DNA from: Pseudarthrobacter chlorophenolicus A6
Lineage (GTDB): Bacteria; Actinomycetota; Actinomycetes; Actinomycetales; Micrococcaceae
NCBI RefSeq assembly: GCF_000022025.1
Contig: NC_011886.1
Coordinates: forward strand, 3,017,209 to 3,081,208
DNA: 64,000 nt
Direction: 5' to 3'
Notes under the pieces: model-generated
What the model was told of the DNA's origin: nothing
Databases searched by the model: none
Seen by the model: only the letters and a program-made list of their open reading frames with translations
Translations under genes and position numbers: made by a program
Part shown: positions 1-13,204 of the stretch, piece by piece
Position numbering within the stretch: position 1 is the stretch's first letter
Layout of the letters: every line of letters begins with the position of its first letter

Positions 1-247
1 GGCGTCAGCCGTCTCTGCTCCGGTTTTGGCGTTGTCCCTGCAGCCTTGGCGGCTCGAATCTTGCCTAGGCGTGCAAAAGCGTGGCATTCGTTGCGCACCT
101 TACCCGCAACCCGGAAACAAGCTCACACCCAGCATCATGAGAACAAAACCAAAATGATGCTGCGGCGGCCTTCATCCACTGCCACACAGAACAATTACAG
201 ACAACTCTAGCACGGCTTGATCCTGGGCCTTAATCGGGTGTAAGGCG
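1..247. other. intergenic, no gene seen
   Basis: This stretch lies beyond the rpoC terminators. No reading frame on either strand has coding character and a plausible start. No tRNA-like fold or clear repeat is visible. It may include the flank of a gene outside the window. Confidence 0.5.
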
Positions 248-351
248 GACGACGGCGGGAGCGGCCCGCCGCCGTCGTCTTCGACTGCCCCCGGTAACCG
301 GGCGCAAAGCCCGGTTAACGGGACAGGCCCCGCACTCGAAAGTGCGGGGCC
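248..351 (-). terminator. hairpin cluster downstream of rpoC
   Basis: Three perfect inverted repeats follow the rpoC stop on the minus strand. The first (326-336 with 341-351) has an 11-bp stem and a CGAA loop. The second (296-303 with 309-316) has an 8-bp stem. The third (248-258 with 269-279) has an 11-bp stem. None has a long T run, which is common for terminators in high-GC actinobacteria. The set probably ends the rpoBC transcript and may also stop convergent transcription from the left. Confidence 0.75.
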
Positions 352-378
352 CAACCTTAAGAGGGACTAACTGCCGTT

Positions 379-4278
<3,900 letters not shown>

Positions 4279-4337
4279 ATGGTCCCTGTTCTCTCTTGTT
4301 CTCTAAATTCTGAAGTCTTGACGAATGAGGGAGGTCA

Positions 4338-4371
4338 GGTCCGACGGCGGGTGGGCACCCGCCGTCGGACC
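4338..4371 (-). terminator. inverted repeat between rpoB and rpoC
   Basis: This is a perfect 16-bp inverted repeat (4338-4353 with 4356-4371; arm GGTCCGACGGCGGGTG) seven bases after the rpoB stop codon. No T run follows on the minus strand. It could be a partial terminator, an RNA processing site, or a stabiliser of the rpoB 3' end. It is unlikely to be a full terminator because rpoC needs read-through. Confidence 0.5.
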
Positions 4372-4378
4372 GGGCCTG

Positions 4379-7300
4379 CTAGACCTCTTCTACGGAGCTG
4401 GGCTCTGCGCGAGACAGATCGATGCCCAGTTCTTCCGCAGCCGTGAAGACTGCGTCATCAGAGTCACGCATTTCAATTGTGGTTCCGTCCGTGGAAAGCA
4501 CTTCCACGTTCAGGCACAGCGACTGCATTTCCTTGATCAAGACCTTGAAGGATTCGGGAACGCCCGGCTCCGGGATGTTCTCGCCCTTGACGATGGCTTC
4601 GTAGACCTTGACGCGGCCGTGGATGTCATCGGACTTGATGGTGAGGAGTTCCTGGAGCGTGTAAGCGGCGCCGTAGGCTTCGAGGGCCCACACTTCCATT
4701 TCACCAAAGCGCTGGCCACCGAACTGTGCCTTACCACCCAGCGGCTGCTGCGTGATCATGGAGTACGGGCCGGTGGAGCGGGCGTGGATCTTGTCGTCCA
4801 CCAGGTGGTGGAGCTTCAGGATGTACATGTAGCCGACCGAGATCGGATCCGGGAACGGCTCGCCGGAGCGGCCGTCAAACAGGCGGGTCTTGCCGGAGGA
4901 GTTGATCAGGCGGTCACCGTCGCGGGTCACGTTGGTGGAATCGAGCAGGCCCGTGATTTCCTCTTCGCGGGCACCGTCGAACACCGGCGTTGCAACAGTG
5001 GTGGGACCACTCTCGCGGGGCAGGTTCGGCAGCTGCTTGACCCACTCGGGCTCACCTTCGATCTTCCAGCCGGTCTTGGCAACCCAGCCGAGGTGCGTTT
5101 CGAGCACCTGGCCCACGTTCATACGGCCCGGAACACCCAGCGGGTTCAGGACGATGTCAACGGGGGTGCCGTCGGCAAGGAAGGGCATGTCCTCGATCGG
5201 GAGGATCTTGGAGATAACACCCTTGTTGCCGTGGCGGCCGGCGAGCTTGTCGCCGTCGGTGATCTTGCGCTTGGCGGCCACGTAGACGCGGACCAGCTGG
5301 TTCACGCCCGGGGGCAGCTCGTCGTCGTTGTCGCGGTCGAAGACGCGGACACCGATGACGGTGCCGGACTCGCCGTGGGGCACCTTGAGGGAGGTGTCGC
5401 GCACTTCGCGGGACTTCTCACCGAAGATGGCGCGCAGCAGGCGCTCTTCCGGGGTCAGTTCGGTTTCACCCTTCGGGGTGACCTTTCCGACCAGGATGTC
5501 GCCGGCTTCAACCTCGGCACCGATGTGGATGATGCCGCGCTCGTCCAGGCCTGCCAGGACTTCCTCGGACACGTTGGGGATGTCACGGGTGATTTCCTCG
5601 GCACCAAGCTTGGTGTCGCGGGCATCGATCTCGTGCTCCTCGATGTGGATGGAGGAAAGGACATCCTCGGCAACGATGCGCTGCGAGAGGATGATGGCGT
5701 CCTCGAAGTTGTGGCCTTCCCATGACATGAATGCCACGAGCAGGTTCTTGCCCAGGGCGAGCTCGCCCTGGTCCGTTGCCGGGCCGTCAGCGATGATGCC
5801 GCCGACCTCCAGGCGCTGGCCTTCGTTAACCAGGACGCGGTTGTTGTAGCAGTTGCCCTGGTTGGAGCGTGCGAACTTGTTGATGCGGTAGTTGGTTTCC
5901 GTGCCGTCATCGTTGAGCATGATGACCAGCTCGGCGGAGACCTCGGTGACCACACCGGCCTTCTTGGCGATGGTGACGTCACCGGCGTCGACGGCTGCGG
6001 CGCGCTCCATGCCGGTACCCACGAACGGGGCTTCGGAACGGACCAGCGGCACGGCCTGGCGCTGCATGTTGGCACCCATGAGTGCACGGTTGGCATCGTC
6101 ATGCTCGAGGAACGGGATCAGGGCCGTAGCCACGGACACCATCTGGCGCGGGGAGACGTCCATGAACTCGACGTCGGCGGCGGGAACCAGAACGGGCTCG
6201 CCTCCACCACCGCGGGCACGGACCAGGACGGTCTCTTCAGCGAAGCGCTTGTTTTCGTCCAGCGGCGCGTTGGCCTGGGCGATCAGGACCTCAGCCTCGT
6301 CGTCGGCCGTCAGGTACTGGACGTCGTCGGACACGACGCCGTCCTTGACCAGGCGGTACGGCGTCTCGATGAAGCCGAACGGGTTGATGCGTCCGTAGGA
6401 TGCCAGCGACCCGATCAGGCCAATGTTCGGGCCTTCAGGAGTTTCGATGGGGCACATACGTCCGTAGTGGGACGGGTGCACGTCACGGACTTCCATGCCG
6501 GCGCGGTCACGGGACAGACCACCGGGGCCAAGGGCCGAGAGGCGGCGCTTGTGGGTCAGGCCCGAGAGCGGGTTGTTCTGGTCCATGAACTGCGACAGCT
6601 GCGAAGTTCCGAAGAACTCCTTGATGGCTGCCACGACGGGGCGGATGTTGATCAGGGTCTGCGGCGTGATGGCCTCGACGTCCTGGGTGGTCATACGCTC
6701 GCGGACAACGCGCTCCATGCGGGACAGGCCGGTGCGGACCTGGTTCTCGATGAGCTCGCCGACGGCGCGGATGCGGCGGTTGCCGAAGTGGTCGATGTCG
6801 TCGATTTCGACGCGCAGATCCACTTCCTGGCCGTCGCGGGTGCCCTTGATGGTCTTCTCGCCGGCGTGCAGCGCAACGAGGAACTTGATCATGGCAACGA
6901 TGTCTTCAACGTGCAGGACCGAGGCTTCCTTGTCGCCAAGGGAGCGGTCGATGCCCAGCTTGCGGTTGATCTTGTAGCGGCCAACCTTGGCCAGATCGTA
7001 GCGCTTGGAGTTGAAGTACAGGTTGTCCAGCAGGGACTGGGCAGCCTCGACTGTGGGCGGCTCGCCCGGACGCAGCTTGCGGTAGATGTCCAGCAGGGCG
7101 TCTTCGCGCGTTTCGGTGGCGTCCTTCTCCAGCGTCGCGCGCATGGAGTCGTACTGGCCGAACTCTTCGAGGATCTGGCCTTCGGTCCAGCCGAGGGCCT
7201 TCAGCAGAACAGTGACGGACTGCTTGCGCTTGCGGTCGAGGCGGACACCGACCTGATCGCGCTTGTCGATCTCGAGCTCAAACCATGCACCGCGGGACGG

Positions 7301-7888
7301 GATGATCTTGGCCGTGAAGATGTCCTTGTCACTGGTCTTGTCAGCGGCGCGCTCAAAGTAGGCGCCCGGCGAACGGACCAGCTGGGAGACGACGACACGC
7401 TCGGTGCCGTTGACCACGAAGGTACCCTTCTCGGTCATCAGCGGGAAGTCGCCCATGAACACGGTCTGCTGCTTGATTTCGCCCGTGTTGTTGTTCATGA
7501 ACTCGGCCTTGACGTACAGCGGAGCCGAGTAGGTAGCGTCCCGGTCCTTGCATTCGGCCATGGTGTACTTGGGGTCAGCGAACTCCGGATCGGAGAAGCT
7601 CAGGGACATGGTGCCCTGGAAATCCTCGATCGGGGAGATCTCTTCGAAGATGTCCGACAGGCCGGACGTCGTAGCGACGCTGAGATCGTTTTCTTCGACG
7701 GCCTTCGCTACGCGTGCCTGCCAGCGTTCGTTGCCGACGAGCCAGTCAAAGCTGTCCGTCTGCAGGGCAAGCAGATTCGGAACATCAAGGGGTTCGTGAA
7801 TCTTTGCGAATGAGAGCCGGCGAGTGGCACCATCAGTGCTGTCGGCGGTGTTAGCGGTTTCGTTATTAGAGGTGCTCGAGGCGACCAA
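4379..7888 (-). CDS. rpoB: DNA-directed RNA polymerase subunit beta
   Basis: This is the beta subunit of RNA polymerase, about 1169 residues. The rifampicin region is visible as [20 protein letters not shown], then [11 protein letters not shown]. The residues most often changed in resistant strains (Asp, His and Ser) are wild type. Downstream motifs include [20 protein letters not shown], the [13 protein letters not shown] segment and the C-terminal [21 protein letters not shown] chose the TTG at 7888 ([10 protein letters not shown]) because AAGGA lies 6 nt upstream. A GTG at 7903 would add five residues but has no such site. The upstream gap of about 300 nt carries a likely promoter. Confidence 0.97.
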   Translation of the reverse strand: MVASSTSNNETANTADSTDGATRRLSFAKIHEPLDVPNLLALQTDSFDWLVGNERWQARVAKAVEENDLSVATTSGLSDIFEEISPIEDFQGTMSLSFSDPEFADPKYTMAECKDRDATYSAPLYVKAEFMNNNTGEIKQQTVFMGDFPLMTEKGTFVVNGTERVVVSQLVRSPGAYFERAADKTSDKDIFTAKIIPSRGAWFELEIDKRDQVGVRLDRKRKQSVTVLLKALGWTEGQILEEFGQYDSMRATLEKDATETREDALLDIYRKLRPGEPPTVEAAQSLLDNLYFNSKRYDLAKVGRYKINRKLGIDRSLGDKEASVLHVEDIVAMIKFLVALHAGEKTIKGTRDGQEVDLRVEIDDIDHFGNRRIRAVGELIENQVRTGLSRMERVVRERMTTQDVEAITPQTLINIRPVVAAIKEFFGTSQLSQFMDQNNPLSGLTHKRRLSALGPGGLSRDRAGMEVRDVHPSHYGRMCPIETPEGPNIGLIGSLASYGRINPFGFIETPYRLVKDGVVSDDVQYLTADDEAEVLIAQANAPLDENKRFAEETVLVRARGGGGEPVLVPAADVEFMDVSPRQMVSVATALIPFLEHDDANRALMGANMQRQAVPLVRSEAPFVGTGMERAAAVDAGDVTIAKKAGVVTEVSAELVIMLNDDGTETNYRINKFARSNQGNCYNNRVLVNEGQRLEVGGIIADGPATDQGELALGKNLLVAFMSWEGHNFEDAIILSQRIVAEDVLSSIHIEEHEIDARDTKLGAEEITRDIPNVSEEVLAGLDERGIIHIGAEVEAGDILVGKVTPKGETELTPEERLLRAIFGEKSREVRDTSLKVPHGESGTVIGVRVFDRDNDDELPPGVNQLVRVYVAAKRKITDGDKLAGRHGNKGVISKILPIEDMPFLADGTPVDIVLNPLGVPGRMNVGQVLETHLGWVAKTGWKIEGEPEWVKQLPNLPRESGPTTVATPVFDGAREEEITGLLDSTNVTRDGDRLINSSGKTRLFDGRSGEPFPDPISVGYMYILKLHHLVDDKIHARSTGPYSMITQQPLGGKAQFGGQRFGEMEVWALEAYGAAYTLQELLTIKSDDIHGRVKVYEAIVKGENIPEPGVPESFKVLIKEMQSLCLNVEVLSTDGTTIEMRDSDDAVFTAAEELGIDLSRAEPSSVEEV

Positions 7889-8103
7889 GAGGGATCCTTC
7901 CACAGACCTTCAGGCGTTTTCAGATCTCCCCCGCTGTGCACCCTGCAGAAGTTAATCCGCAGCGCTACCATCCGGTTCCGCTATATGACCCGGGGCCCGG
8001 CTGGCTGTGATGTGACGTATCGACGGCACGTTGATTGCCAGCTGCCAGGCAAAGCCCACCGCTATATGAAGGCTGAAGGTAAACAGGGAAGACGCAAATA
8101 TCT

Positions 8104-8132
8104 ACGATACGGCAAAACAACCTAAGTGTCTA
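8104..8132 (-). promoter_or_regulatory. likely rpoBC promoter
   Basis: On the minus strand TAGACA (8132-8127) and TATCGT (8109-8104) are separated by 17 nt, close to the vegetative sigma consensus. The implied 5' leader is about 210 nt. The rest of the 7889-8192 gap holds no gene. The plus-strand thiolase and ybaK separate rpoB from rplJL, so rpoBC needs its own promoter. Confidence 0.5.
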
Positions 8133-8192
8133 CCCCACTTCGCGCAGGATTGCAAGCACCCGTTTCCGCCGCTTCCGGGTCCCGGCGGACGG

Positions 8193-8666
8193 CTAAAGCT
8201 TGAGCGTCACGCCTTCGGCAGAGCATGTCCCCGAGTTGGCAAACACCGCGTCACGGACGGCGTCCTTGGAAGCCTGCGCGGGCTCACCGCCGCTTTCTGC
8301 CGCGCTGGAATGGTCTATGGCCAGGAGGCTGAGTGAGGCGAAGAGGCCCTGGAGGTCGCCGCTGACTGTGTCCTTGGCGTCCTCTGCCTCCAGGTAAATG
8401 TCCTCGTAGCCGTTGGCGTCGCCGGAGGGCACAGCGGCGTAGTCGGCAAAGAGTGAATTGAAGCGTTCGCAGGCTTCCTTGGCGCTGCCGGACGCGGCGG
8501 AGGATGCCGACGGACCGGCACCGGCACTGGAGGTGCTGCTGGGAGCCGGGCTGGCGGACTGGCCCGCATCGGCTGTTTCGGCAGGCGCAGGAGCCGACAC
8601 CGAGCAGCCAGTCAGCCCGGCGACGCCAACAACCGCTGCCAGGGCGAGGATCTTCTTCACTGTCAT
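8193..8666 (-). CDS. small secreted lipoprotein, unknown function
   Basis: This 157-residue protein has a type II signal peptide: the basic start MTVKK, a hydrophobic stretch, and a lipobox LTGC with the acceptor cysteine near residue 21. The mature protein should be anchored to the outer face of the membrane. A Ser/Ala/Pro-rich linker of about 40 residues follows. The small C-terminal domain (from about KEACERFNSLFADYA) has no motif I recognise. The ATG at 8666 has GGACGGAG just upstream, which decides it over longer options. The gene stands alone between rpoB and the divergent thiolase gene. Confidence 0.75.
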   Translation of the reverse strand: MTVKKILALAAVVGVAGLTGCSVSAPAPAETADAGQSASPAPSSTSSAGAGPSASSAASGSAKEACERFNSLFADYAAVPSGDANGYEDIYLEAEDAKDTVSGDLQGLFASLSLLAIDHSSAAESGGEPAQASKDAVRDAVFANSGTCSAEGVTLKL

Positions 8667-8858
8667 TGCTCCGTCCGTCCCGGGTGCGGCATGGCTGCCC
8701 CCTGCATAAGTTCCGCCGTCCACCCTACGCATGCTGCCGCCGTCGTGCACATTCCGGCTATGGGGACCTCTCCCCCTGCCCGCTGCCGACTGCCGCGGCA
8801 AAGAGGCGGCGGTGCAGTTCCGGAATGCACACGGGTACCGCCGCGTTTGAATAGATGG

Positions 8859-8872
8859 GTGACCAGGGTCAC
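8859..8872. promoter_or_regulatory. candidate Crp/GlxR-family site upstream of the thiolase gene
   Basis: GTGACCAGGGTCAC matches the GTGA-N6-TCAC core bound by Crp-family regulators such as GlxR in actinobacteria. It ends 45 nt before the thiolase start. This is motif resemblance only; no promoter elements are clear beside it. Confidence 0.35.
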
Positions 8873-8917
8873 GATACCCTTGGTGGCTTACACCGGATGA
8901 GATCGGAAGAGATAACC

Positions 8918-10117
8918 ATGGGCAACTCCCCCGGCAACAGCGACGTTGTCATCCTTGCAGCAGTCCGCACCCCGCAGGGGCGGATCAACGGGCAACTGGC
9001 CAGCTTCACTGCGGTGGACCTTGGCGCGCACGCCATCCGCGCTGCCCTGGACGCCAGCGGCGCTGCGGTGGGCGACGTGGAAGCGGTCATCATGGGCCAG
9101 GTCCTGCAGGCAGGGGCGGGCCAGAACCCGGCCCGCCAGAGCGCCATAGCCGCCGGCATCGGCTGGAACGTTCCCGCTGTGACCATCAACAAGGTATGCC
9201 TGTCCGGGCTCACCGCCGTCATCGACGCAGCACGGATGATCCGCGCCGGCGAAGCCGCAGTGGTGGTGGCCGGCGGCCAGGAATCGATGACCCGGGCACC
9301 CCACATCCTGCCGGGGTCGCGCCAGGGTTGGACCTACGGTTCCATCCAGGCGCTCGACGTGGCCGCCCATGACGGACTCACCGATGCCTTCGACGGCCAG
9401 TCAATGGGCCTGTCCACCGAAACCGGCAACCTCGCCCTCGGTATCGACAGGCCGTCACAGGACAATGTTGCGGCCCAGTCCCACCAGCGTGCGGCGCTGG
9501 CCGCCAAGAACGGAACGTTCGACGACGAGATCGTCGCCATCAGCGTCAAGCAGCGGAAGGGTGACCCCGTGGTAGTGGACACCGACGAGGGTGTCCGGCC
9601 CAATTCGTCGGTGGAGTCTCTGGCCGGGCTGCGGGCCGCCTTCGTCACCGACGGCACCATCACGGCGGGAAACTCTTCCCCCCTTTCCGACGGCGCTGCG
9701 GCCCTGGTGCTCTCGTCGCGGGCCTATGCCGAAGAGCACGGGCTGGAATACCTCGCCGTGGTGGGTAAGCCGGGCCAGGTGGCCGGGCCGGACAATTCGC
9801 TGCATTCGCAGCCCTCGAACGCCATCAGGAACGCTTTGGGGAAGGCCGGCTGGAGCACGGCGGAGCTCGACTTCATCGAGATCAACGAAGCGTTCGGGTC
9901 CGTGGCAGTGCAGTCGTTGAAGGACCTCGACTATCCGCTGGAGAAATGCAACATCCACGGCGGCGCTATCGCCCTCGGCCACCCCATCGGGGCTTCGGGA
10001 GCACGCCTCGCGGCGCATGCTGCCCATGAGCTGAAGCGGCGCGGAACCGGCAAAGCGGCGGTGTCCCTGTGCGGCGGAGGAGGGCAGGGCGAAGCGCTCC
10101 TGCTCTACCGCGACTGA
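8918..10117 (+). CDS. acetyl-CoA C-acetyltransferase (thiolase)
   Basis: This 399-residue thiolase condenses two acetyl-CoA to acetoacetyl-CoA or runs the reverse cleavage, feeding beta-oxidation or ketone and butanoate metabolism. The nucleophilic cysteine is Cys94 in NKVCLSGL. NEAFGSVAVQ and the catalytic histidine His355 in GGAIALGHPIGASGAR follow, then the second cysteine Cys385 in CGGGGQGEA. I chose the ATG at 8918 because GGAAGAG ends 6 nt upstream. An ATG at 8897 has no such site. The stop codon overlaps the start of ybaK, so the two genes are translationally coupled. Confidence 0.93.
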   Translation: MGNSPGNSDVVILAAVRTPQGRINGQLASFTAVDLGAHAIRAALDASGAAVGDVEAVIMGQVLQAGAGQNPARQSAIAAGIGWNVPAVTINKVCLSGLTAVIDAARMIRAGEAAVVVAGGQESMTRAPHILPGSRQGWTYGSIQALDVAAHDGLTDAFDGQSMGLSTETGNLALGIDRPSQDNVAAQSHQRAALAAKNGTFDDEIVAISVKQRKGDPVVVDTDEGVRPNSSVESLAGLRAAFVTDGTITAGNSSPLSDGAAALVLSSRAYAEEHGLEYLAVVGKPGQVAGPDNSLHSQPSNAIRNALGKAGWSTAELDFIEINEAFGSVAVQSLKDLDYPLEKCNIHGGAIALGHPIGASGARLAAHAAHELKRRGTGKAAVSLCGGGGQGEALLLYRD

Positions 10118-10614
10118 TGGCGGGCCATACCGCAAACGGAACGGACGGCGTCGGACGCGAACGGTTCCTGGCCGACGCCTCAGCCCGCGGCCTCCACGTG
10201 GAGGTGGTGGAACGGCCCGCGGCGAAGAGCCTCGAAGAGGCCGCCGGAATCCTTGGCATCACGCCGGCTGACATCGTCAAATCCCTGGTGGTGAAGCACA
10301 AGGACGGGACATTCCTGTTCGCCCTGGTACCCGGCGACCGGCAGATCTCCTGGCCGAAGCTGCGCCAGCTGGTAGGCGTCAACAAGCTGTCCCTGCCGCC
10401 GGCGGACATCGCCCTCGAGGCAACCGGCTACGAACGCGGCACCATCACCCCTCTGGGGAGCACAAGCCCGTGGCCCGTGTACGCCGACGCCACCATCACG
10501 GGGCGGCGGATATCGATGGGCGCCGGCGCCCATGGCTACAGCGCCTTCGTTGACGCCGACGCCCTCACGTCCGCCCTCGGCGCCGTCGTCGCCGACATCT
10601 CGGACCCGATGTAA
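10117..10614 (+). CDS. ybaK: YbaK/EbsC-type aminoacyl-tRNA deacylase
   Basis: This 165-residue YbaK-family protein typically removes mischarged Cys from tRNA-Pro. The family core is seen as LEEAAGILGITPADIVKSLV, the conserved lysine in VVKHKDG, then LFALVPGDRQISWPKL and GVNKLSL. GRRISMGAGAHGYS lies near the C terminus. Its ATG overlaps the thiolase stop by one base. The substrate cannot be read from the sequence. A long palindrome and a bidirectional terminator follow. Confidence 0.85.
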   Translation: MAGHTANGTDGVGRERFLADASARGLHVEVVERPAAKSLEEAAGILGITPADIVKSLVVKHKDGTFLFALVPGDRQISWPKLRQLVGVNKLSLPPADIALEATGYERGTITPLGSTSPWPVYADATITGRRISMGAGAHGYSAFVDADALTSALGAVVADISDPM

Positions 10615-10662
10615 GTAGCAGCAGGTGTCCTTATGAGGGCTCATAACGACACCTGCTGCTAC
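10615..10662. repeat. 48-nt near-perfect palindrome after ybaK
   Basis: The palindrome begins on the base after the ybaK stop. Outer arms 10615-10629 (GTAGCAGCAGGTGTC) and 10648-10662 pair perfectly over 15 bp. After one C/C mismatch, the inner arms 10631-10637 and 10640-10646 pair over 7 bp. No T run follows. It may be a terminator or a member of an interspersed palindrome family. Confidence 0.7.
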
Positions 10663-10683
10663 CCAGTTGGGGCCAGGACGCAA

Positions 10684-10722
10684 AAAACCCCGTCCCACTG
10701 CCAGGCAGTGGGACGGGGTTTT
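10684..10722. terminator. bidirectional terminator between ybaK and rplL
   Basis: A 17-bp stem (10684-10700 with 10706-10722) has a CCAGG loop and is flanked by A and T runs. It reads as an intrinsic terminator on both strands and serves the convergent ybaK and rplJL transcripts. Confidence 0.93.
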
Positions 10723-10738
10723 CCGTGAAGAGCCGTTG

Positions 10739-11116
10739 TTACTTGAGGGTAACGGTGGCGCCTGCAGCCTCGAGCTGCTCCTTGGCCTTCTCGGCAGCTT
10801 CCTTGTTGGCGCCTTCGAGAACAGCCTTGGGTGCGCTGTCAACCAGGTCCTTGGCTTCCTTGAGGCCGAGGGAGGTGATGGCGCGAACTTCCTTGATCAC
10901 TGCGATCTTCTTGTCGCCGGCAGATTCGAGGATGACGTCGAAGTCAGTCTTCTCTTCAGCCTCTTCAGCAGCGCCACCGCCGGCGGGGCCGGCAACGGCT
11001 ACAGCAGCAGCGGTTACTTCGAAGGTCTCTTCGAAGAGCTTGACGAACTCGGAGAGCTCGATGATGGTCAGTTCCTTGAAAGCTTCAATGAGCTCTTCGT
11101 TGCTGAGCTTCGCCAT
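10739..11116 (-). CDS. rplL: 50S ribosomal protein L7/L12
   Basis: This 125-residue stalk protein binds L10 through its N-terminal helices ([18 protein letters not shown]) and recruits translation factors with its C-terminal domain. An Ala/Gly hinge ([18 protein letters not shown]) separates the two. The C-terminal signature [21 protein letters not shown] is clear. GGAAGGACG precedes the ATG. The gene lies 72 nt downstream of rplJ and is presumably co-transcribed with it, with the terminator just beyond. Confidence 0.98.
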   Translation of the reverse strand: MAKLSNEELIEAFKELTIIELSEFVKLFEETFEVTAAAVAVAGPAGGGAAEEAEEKTDFDVILESAGDKKIAVIKEVRAITSLGLKEAKDLVDSAPKAVLEGANKEAAEKAKEQLEAAGATVTLK

Positions 11117-11188
11117 GGTAGGCGTCCTTCCTGTTGTTGGCAGTCCCGCACTGGGCAGGACCGCCGGAGTCTGGTGGGGTAAAGAGAA

Positions 11189-11782
11189 TTAGTTCTCTTC
11201 GGCAGCGGGAGCCTCGGCGGGTGCCTCGGCTGCTGCTTCAGCTGCAGAGTCAGCAGACTCTTCAGCGGCCGGCGCTTCGGCAGCTGCCGGTGCACCGTTC
11301 TCTTCTTCAAGCTTGAGTCGCAGCGCATCGATGATGCGTGCAGCAGCGGCAGCAGGAGCCTTGAGGACGCCTGCAACCTTGGCGAGCTGCAGCTCACGGG
11401 ACTCGAGGGCAGCCAGGGCGGCGACCTCGCTGGCATCCAGTGCCTTGCCTTCGAAGTAACCGGTCTTGATGACCAGCTGCTTGTTGGCCTTGGCAAAATC
11501 CGTCAGGCTCTTGGCAGCGGCAACTGCGTCACCCTTGATGAACGCGATTGCAGTGGGGCCGGCAAGCTGGCCGTCGAATGCTTCGACGCCGGCTTCCTTG
11601 GCTGCAATTGCGGTCAGGGTGTTCTTGACGACCGCGAACTTGGTGTCCTGGCCGAGAGAAACACGCAGCTGCTTGAGCTGTGCAACGGTGAGCCCGCGGT
11701 ATTCGGTCAGGACAGCGGCGTTCGATTCCTTGAAATCGTTAGTGATCTCAGCTACTGCTGAAACCTTGGTAGGCGTTGCCAT
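11189..11782 (-). CDS. rplJ: 50S ribosomal protein L10
   Basis: L10 is the base of the ribosomal stalk and binds L7/L12 dimers and 23S rRNA. It is 197 residues, longer than the usual 165-180, because of an Ala/Glu-rich acidic tail after about residue 165. The N-terminal region [20 protein letters not shown] and the segment [21 protein letters not shown] are typical. It forms an operon with rplL. In many bacteria L10 represses its own mRNA through a leader; the upstream region here holds a hairpin that might serve that purpose. Confidence 0.97.
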   Translation of the reverse strand: MATPTKVSAVAEITNDFKESNAAVLTEYRGLTVAQLKQLRVSLGQDTKFAVVKNTLTAIAAKEAGVEAFDGQLAGPTAIAFIKGDAVAAAKSLTDFAKANKQLVIKTGYFEGKALDASEVAALAALESRELQLAKVAGVLKAPAAAAARIIDALRLKLEEENGAPAAAEAPAAEESADSAAEAAAEAPAEAPAAEEN

Positions 11783-11841
11783 AACCCTCCTTCCGGGGAT
11801 AGTGCCGGTATTCGAGGGTCCCGCTCAGGTGAGCTAAAACT

Positions 11842-11869
11842 AAAAACGCCCCGCGCAGATGCACGGGGC
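11842..11869 (-). terminator. hairpin with T run in the rplJ upstream region
   Basis: On the minus strand a 9-bp stem (11869-11861 with 11856-11848, one G-U pair) with an ATCT loop is followed by GTTTTT. It lies about 60 nt before rplJ and 200 nt after the GNAT gene. It could be an attenuator in the L10 leader or the terminator of the GNAT operon. The remaining sequence from 11870 to 12073 shows no gene. Confidence 0.6.
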
Positions 11870-12073
11870 TTGGCTCAACATGTTTCCATGGAGCGTTGCT
11901 TCGTTCACCTGCGCCGGCCGCCCTATGTCAGGGTCCTTCGTTCAGAAAGCCACTTGATCTCCCGAGCACAACTGCAGAGTTGAGCAATGCTCGAAAGAGT
12001 GGATTTCCAACAACCGACGGTCTTTGGTCCTCCAAGTCTACGGGAGCCCGTGGCAGGACACCAAATCGGGGCC

Positions 12074-13204
12074 TCAGCTGGTGCTGGTACGGAGCTTTGG
12101 CAGCTCCTTCTGCCAAATCCCGGTCACCCCTGCAATGCGGAAGCCCAGCTGCTGGTTGACAGTGAGGAGGTACCTGTTGTCCGGAGCATTCCAGGTGTAG
12201 ATGACGCGCGCGTCAGGGAACTGCTCGGTGAGCCGCTCCATGTTGGAGACCTTTATCAGCAGGCCCAGTTTGTTCCCCCGGTGCTCCTGCAGGACCAGGG
12301 TGTCGTCCTGGAACACCACGTCCGCCCGGTGCGCCAGCACAGTGATGGTGGTCAGCCCCACCAGCGTGCCCGAGGCGAGGTGCTCGACGGCGGTGACCAC
12401 CGTCCGCCGGCCCTGCGCAATGGCGACGTCCTCGGCTTCGCGCAGGATCCCGCCGTCGAACACCATGTCCTGCTCCACCGGGACGTCCAGATCGGGGTCG
12501 ACGTCCGCACCGGCCTGGTTCTCGAGTGCCGCGACGGCCTCAAGCCAGCGGTCCGGGCAGCGGTCCGTCCAGTGGTGCAGGCGGTAGCGCCCGTTGTTGG
12601 CATCATCAGCCTCTGCCTGCAAGTCCGCCACAAGCTTCGAATCCAGCGGCAGGATGCAGGCGCTGAACTGCTCGATGTGTTGAAGCGTGTACCCGGTCTT
12701 CTGCGCGAACTCCACCTCGCGGCTGTCCAGCGGGACAAAACCCGGCCCTGTGCCCGGCACCAGGAGGGCCTGCTCGAACTCATCCAGCGATGCGCCGGGA
12801 TGGTTGGTGTCCACCAGGATCATGGTGCGGCCCTCACCGCGGGCCAGCTGCTCGGCGGCTTCCAGGAGCCGCCGCCCCACACCCTGCCGCTGGAATTCAG
12901 GGAGGATGTCCAGGGTGAATTCCGCGAGGTCCAGATGGTCGGTCAGCGGCAGTGCGATGTCCACGGTACCGACTATTTCGCCGTCCACTTTCGCGACGAG
13001 AATCAGTTGCCGCTCATACGGATCCTCAAATTCAAGGAGCTTCTCAAGCGGACCGTAGGCGAGGTCGTCACTCCCCCAGGTGGCCATCCGAACCTTCCGG
13101 CCCACTTCGAGGGCGGCCAGGAAATCGGCAGCGTCCGGTGCCTCAAGGGAATCGGGAATCCACAGCTGCTCAATCTTCACGTCTTTTGCCATACGGGGCA
13201 TCAT
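12074..13204 (-). CDS. double-GNAT acetyltransferase (second of a tandem pair)
   Basis: This protein of about 376 residues has two fused GNAT domains. The N-terminal half has the acetyl-CoA loop LPEFQRQGVGRRLLEAAEQ. The C-terminal half has LVLQEHRGNKLGLLIKVSN and the ending TWNAPDNRYLLTVNQQLGFR. It resembles the neighbouring gene along its whole length, so the two are paralogues. I chose the ATG at 13204, which overlaps the upstream stop codon (ATGA); an in-frame ATG at 13192 is possible. The substrate is unknown. Mycothiol synthase is also a double GNAT, but a proper mshD lies elsewhere in this window. Confidence 0.85.
   Translation of the reverse strand: MMPRMAKDVKIEQLWIPDSLEAPDAADFLAALEVGRKVRMATWGSDDLAYGPLEKLLEFEDPYERQLILVAKVDGEIVGTVDIALPLTDHLDLAEFTLDILPEFQRQGVGRRLLEAAEQLARGEGRTMILVDTNHPGASLDEFEQALLVPGTGPGFVPLDSREVEFAQKTGYTLQHIEQFSACILPLDSKLVADLQAEADDANNGRYRLHHWTDRCPDRWLEAVAALENQAGADVDPDLDVPVEQDMVFDGGILREAEDVAIAQGRRTVVTAVEHLASGTLVGLTTITVLAHRADVVFQDDTLVLQEHRGNKLGLLIKVSNMERLTEQFPDARVIYTWNAPDNRYLLTVNQQLGFRIAGVTGIWQKELPKLRTSTS

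Noticed and set aside
6545..6660. Rifampicin-resistance mutation in rpoB
   Set aside because: The key Asp, His and Ser residues of the cluster are the sensitive type, so nothing unusual is seen.
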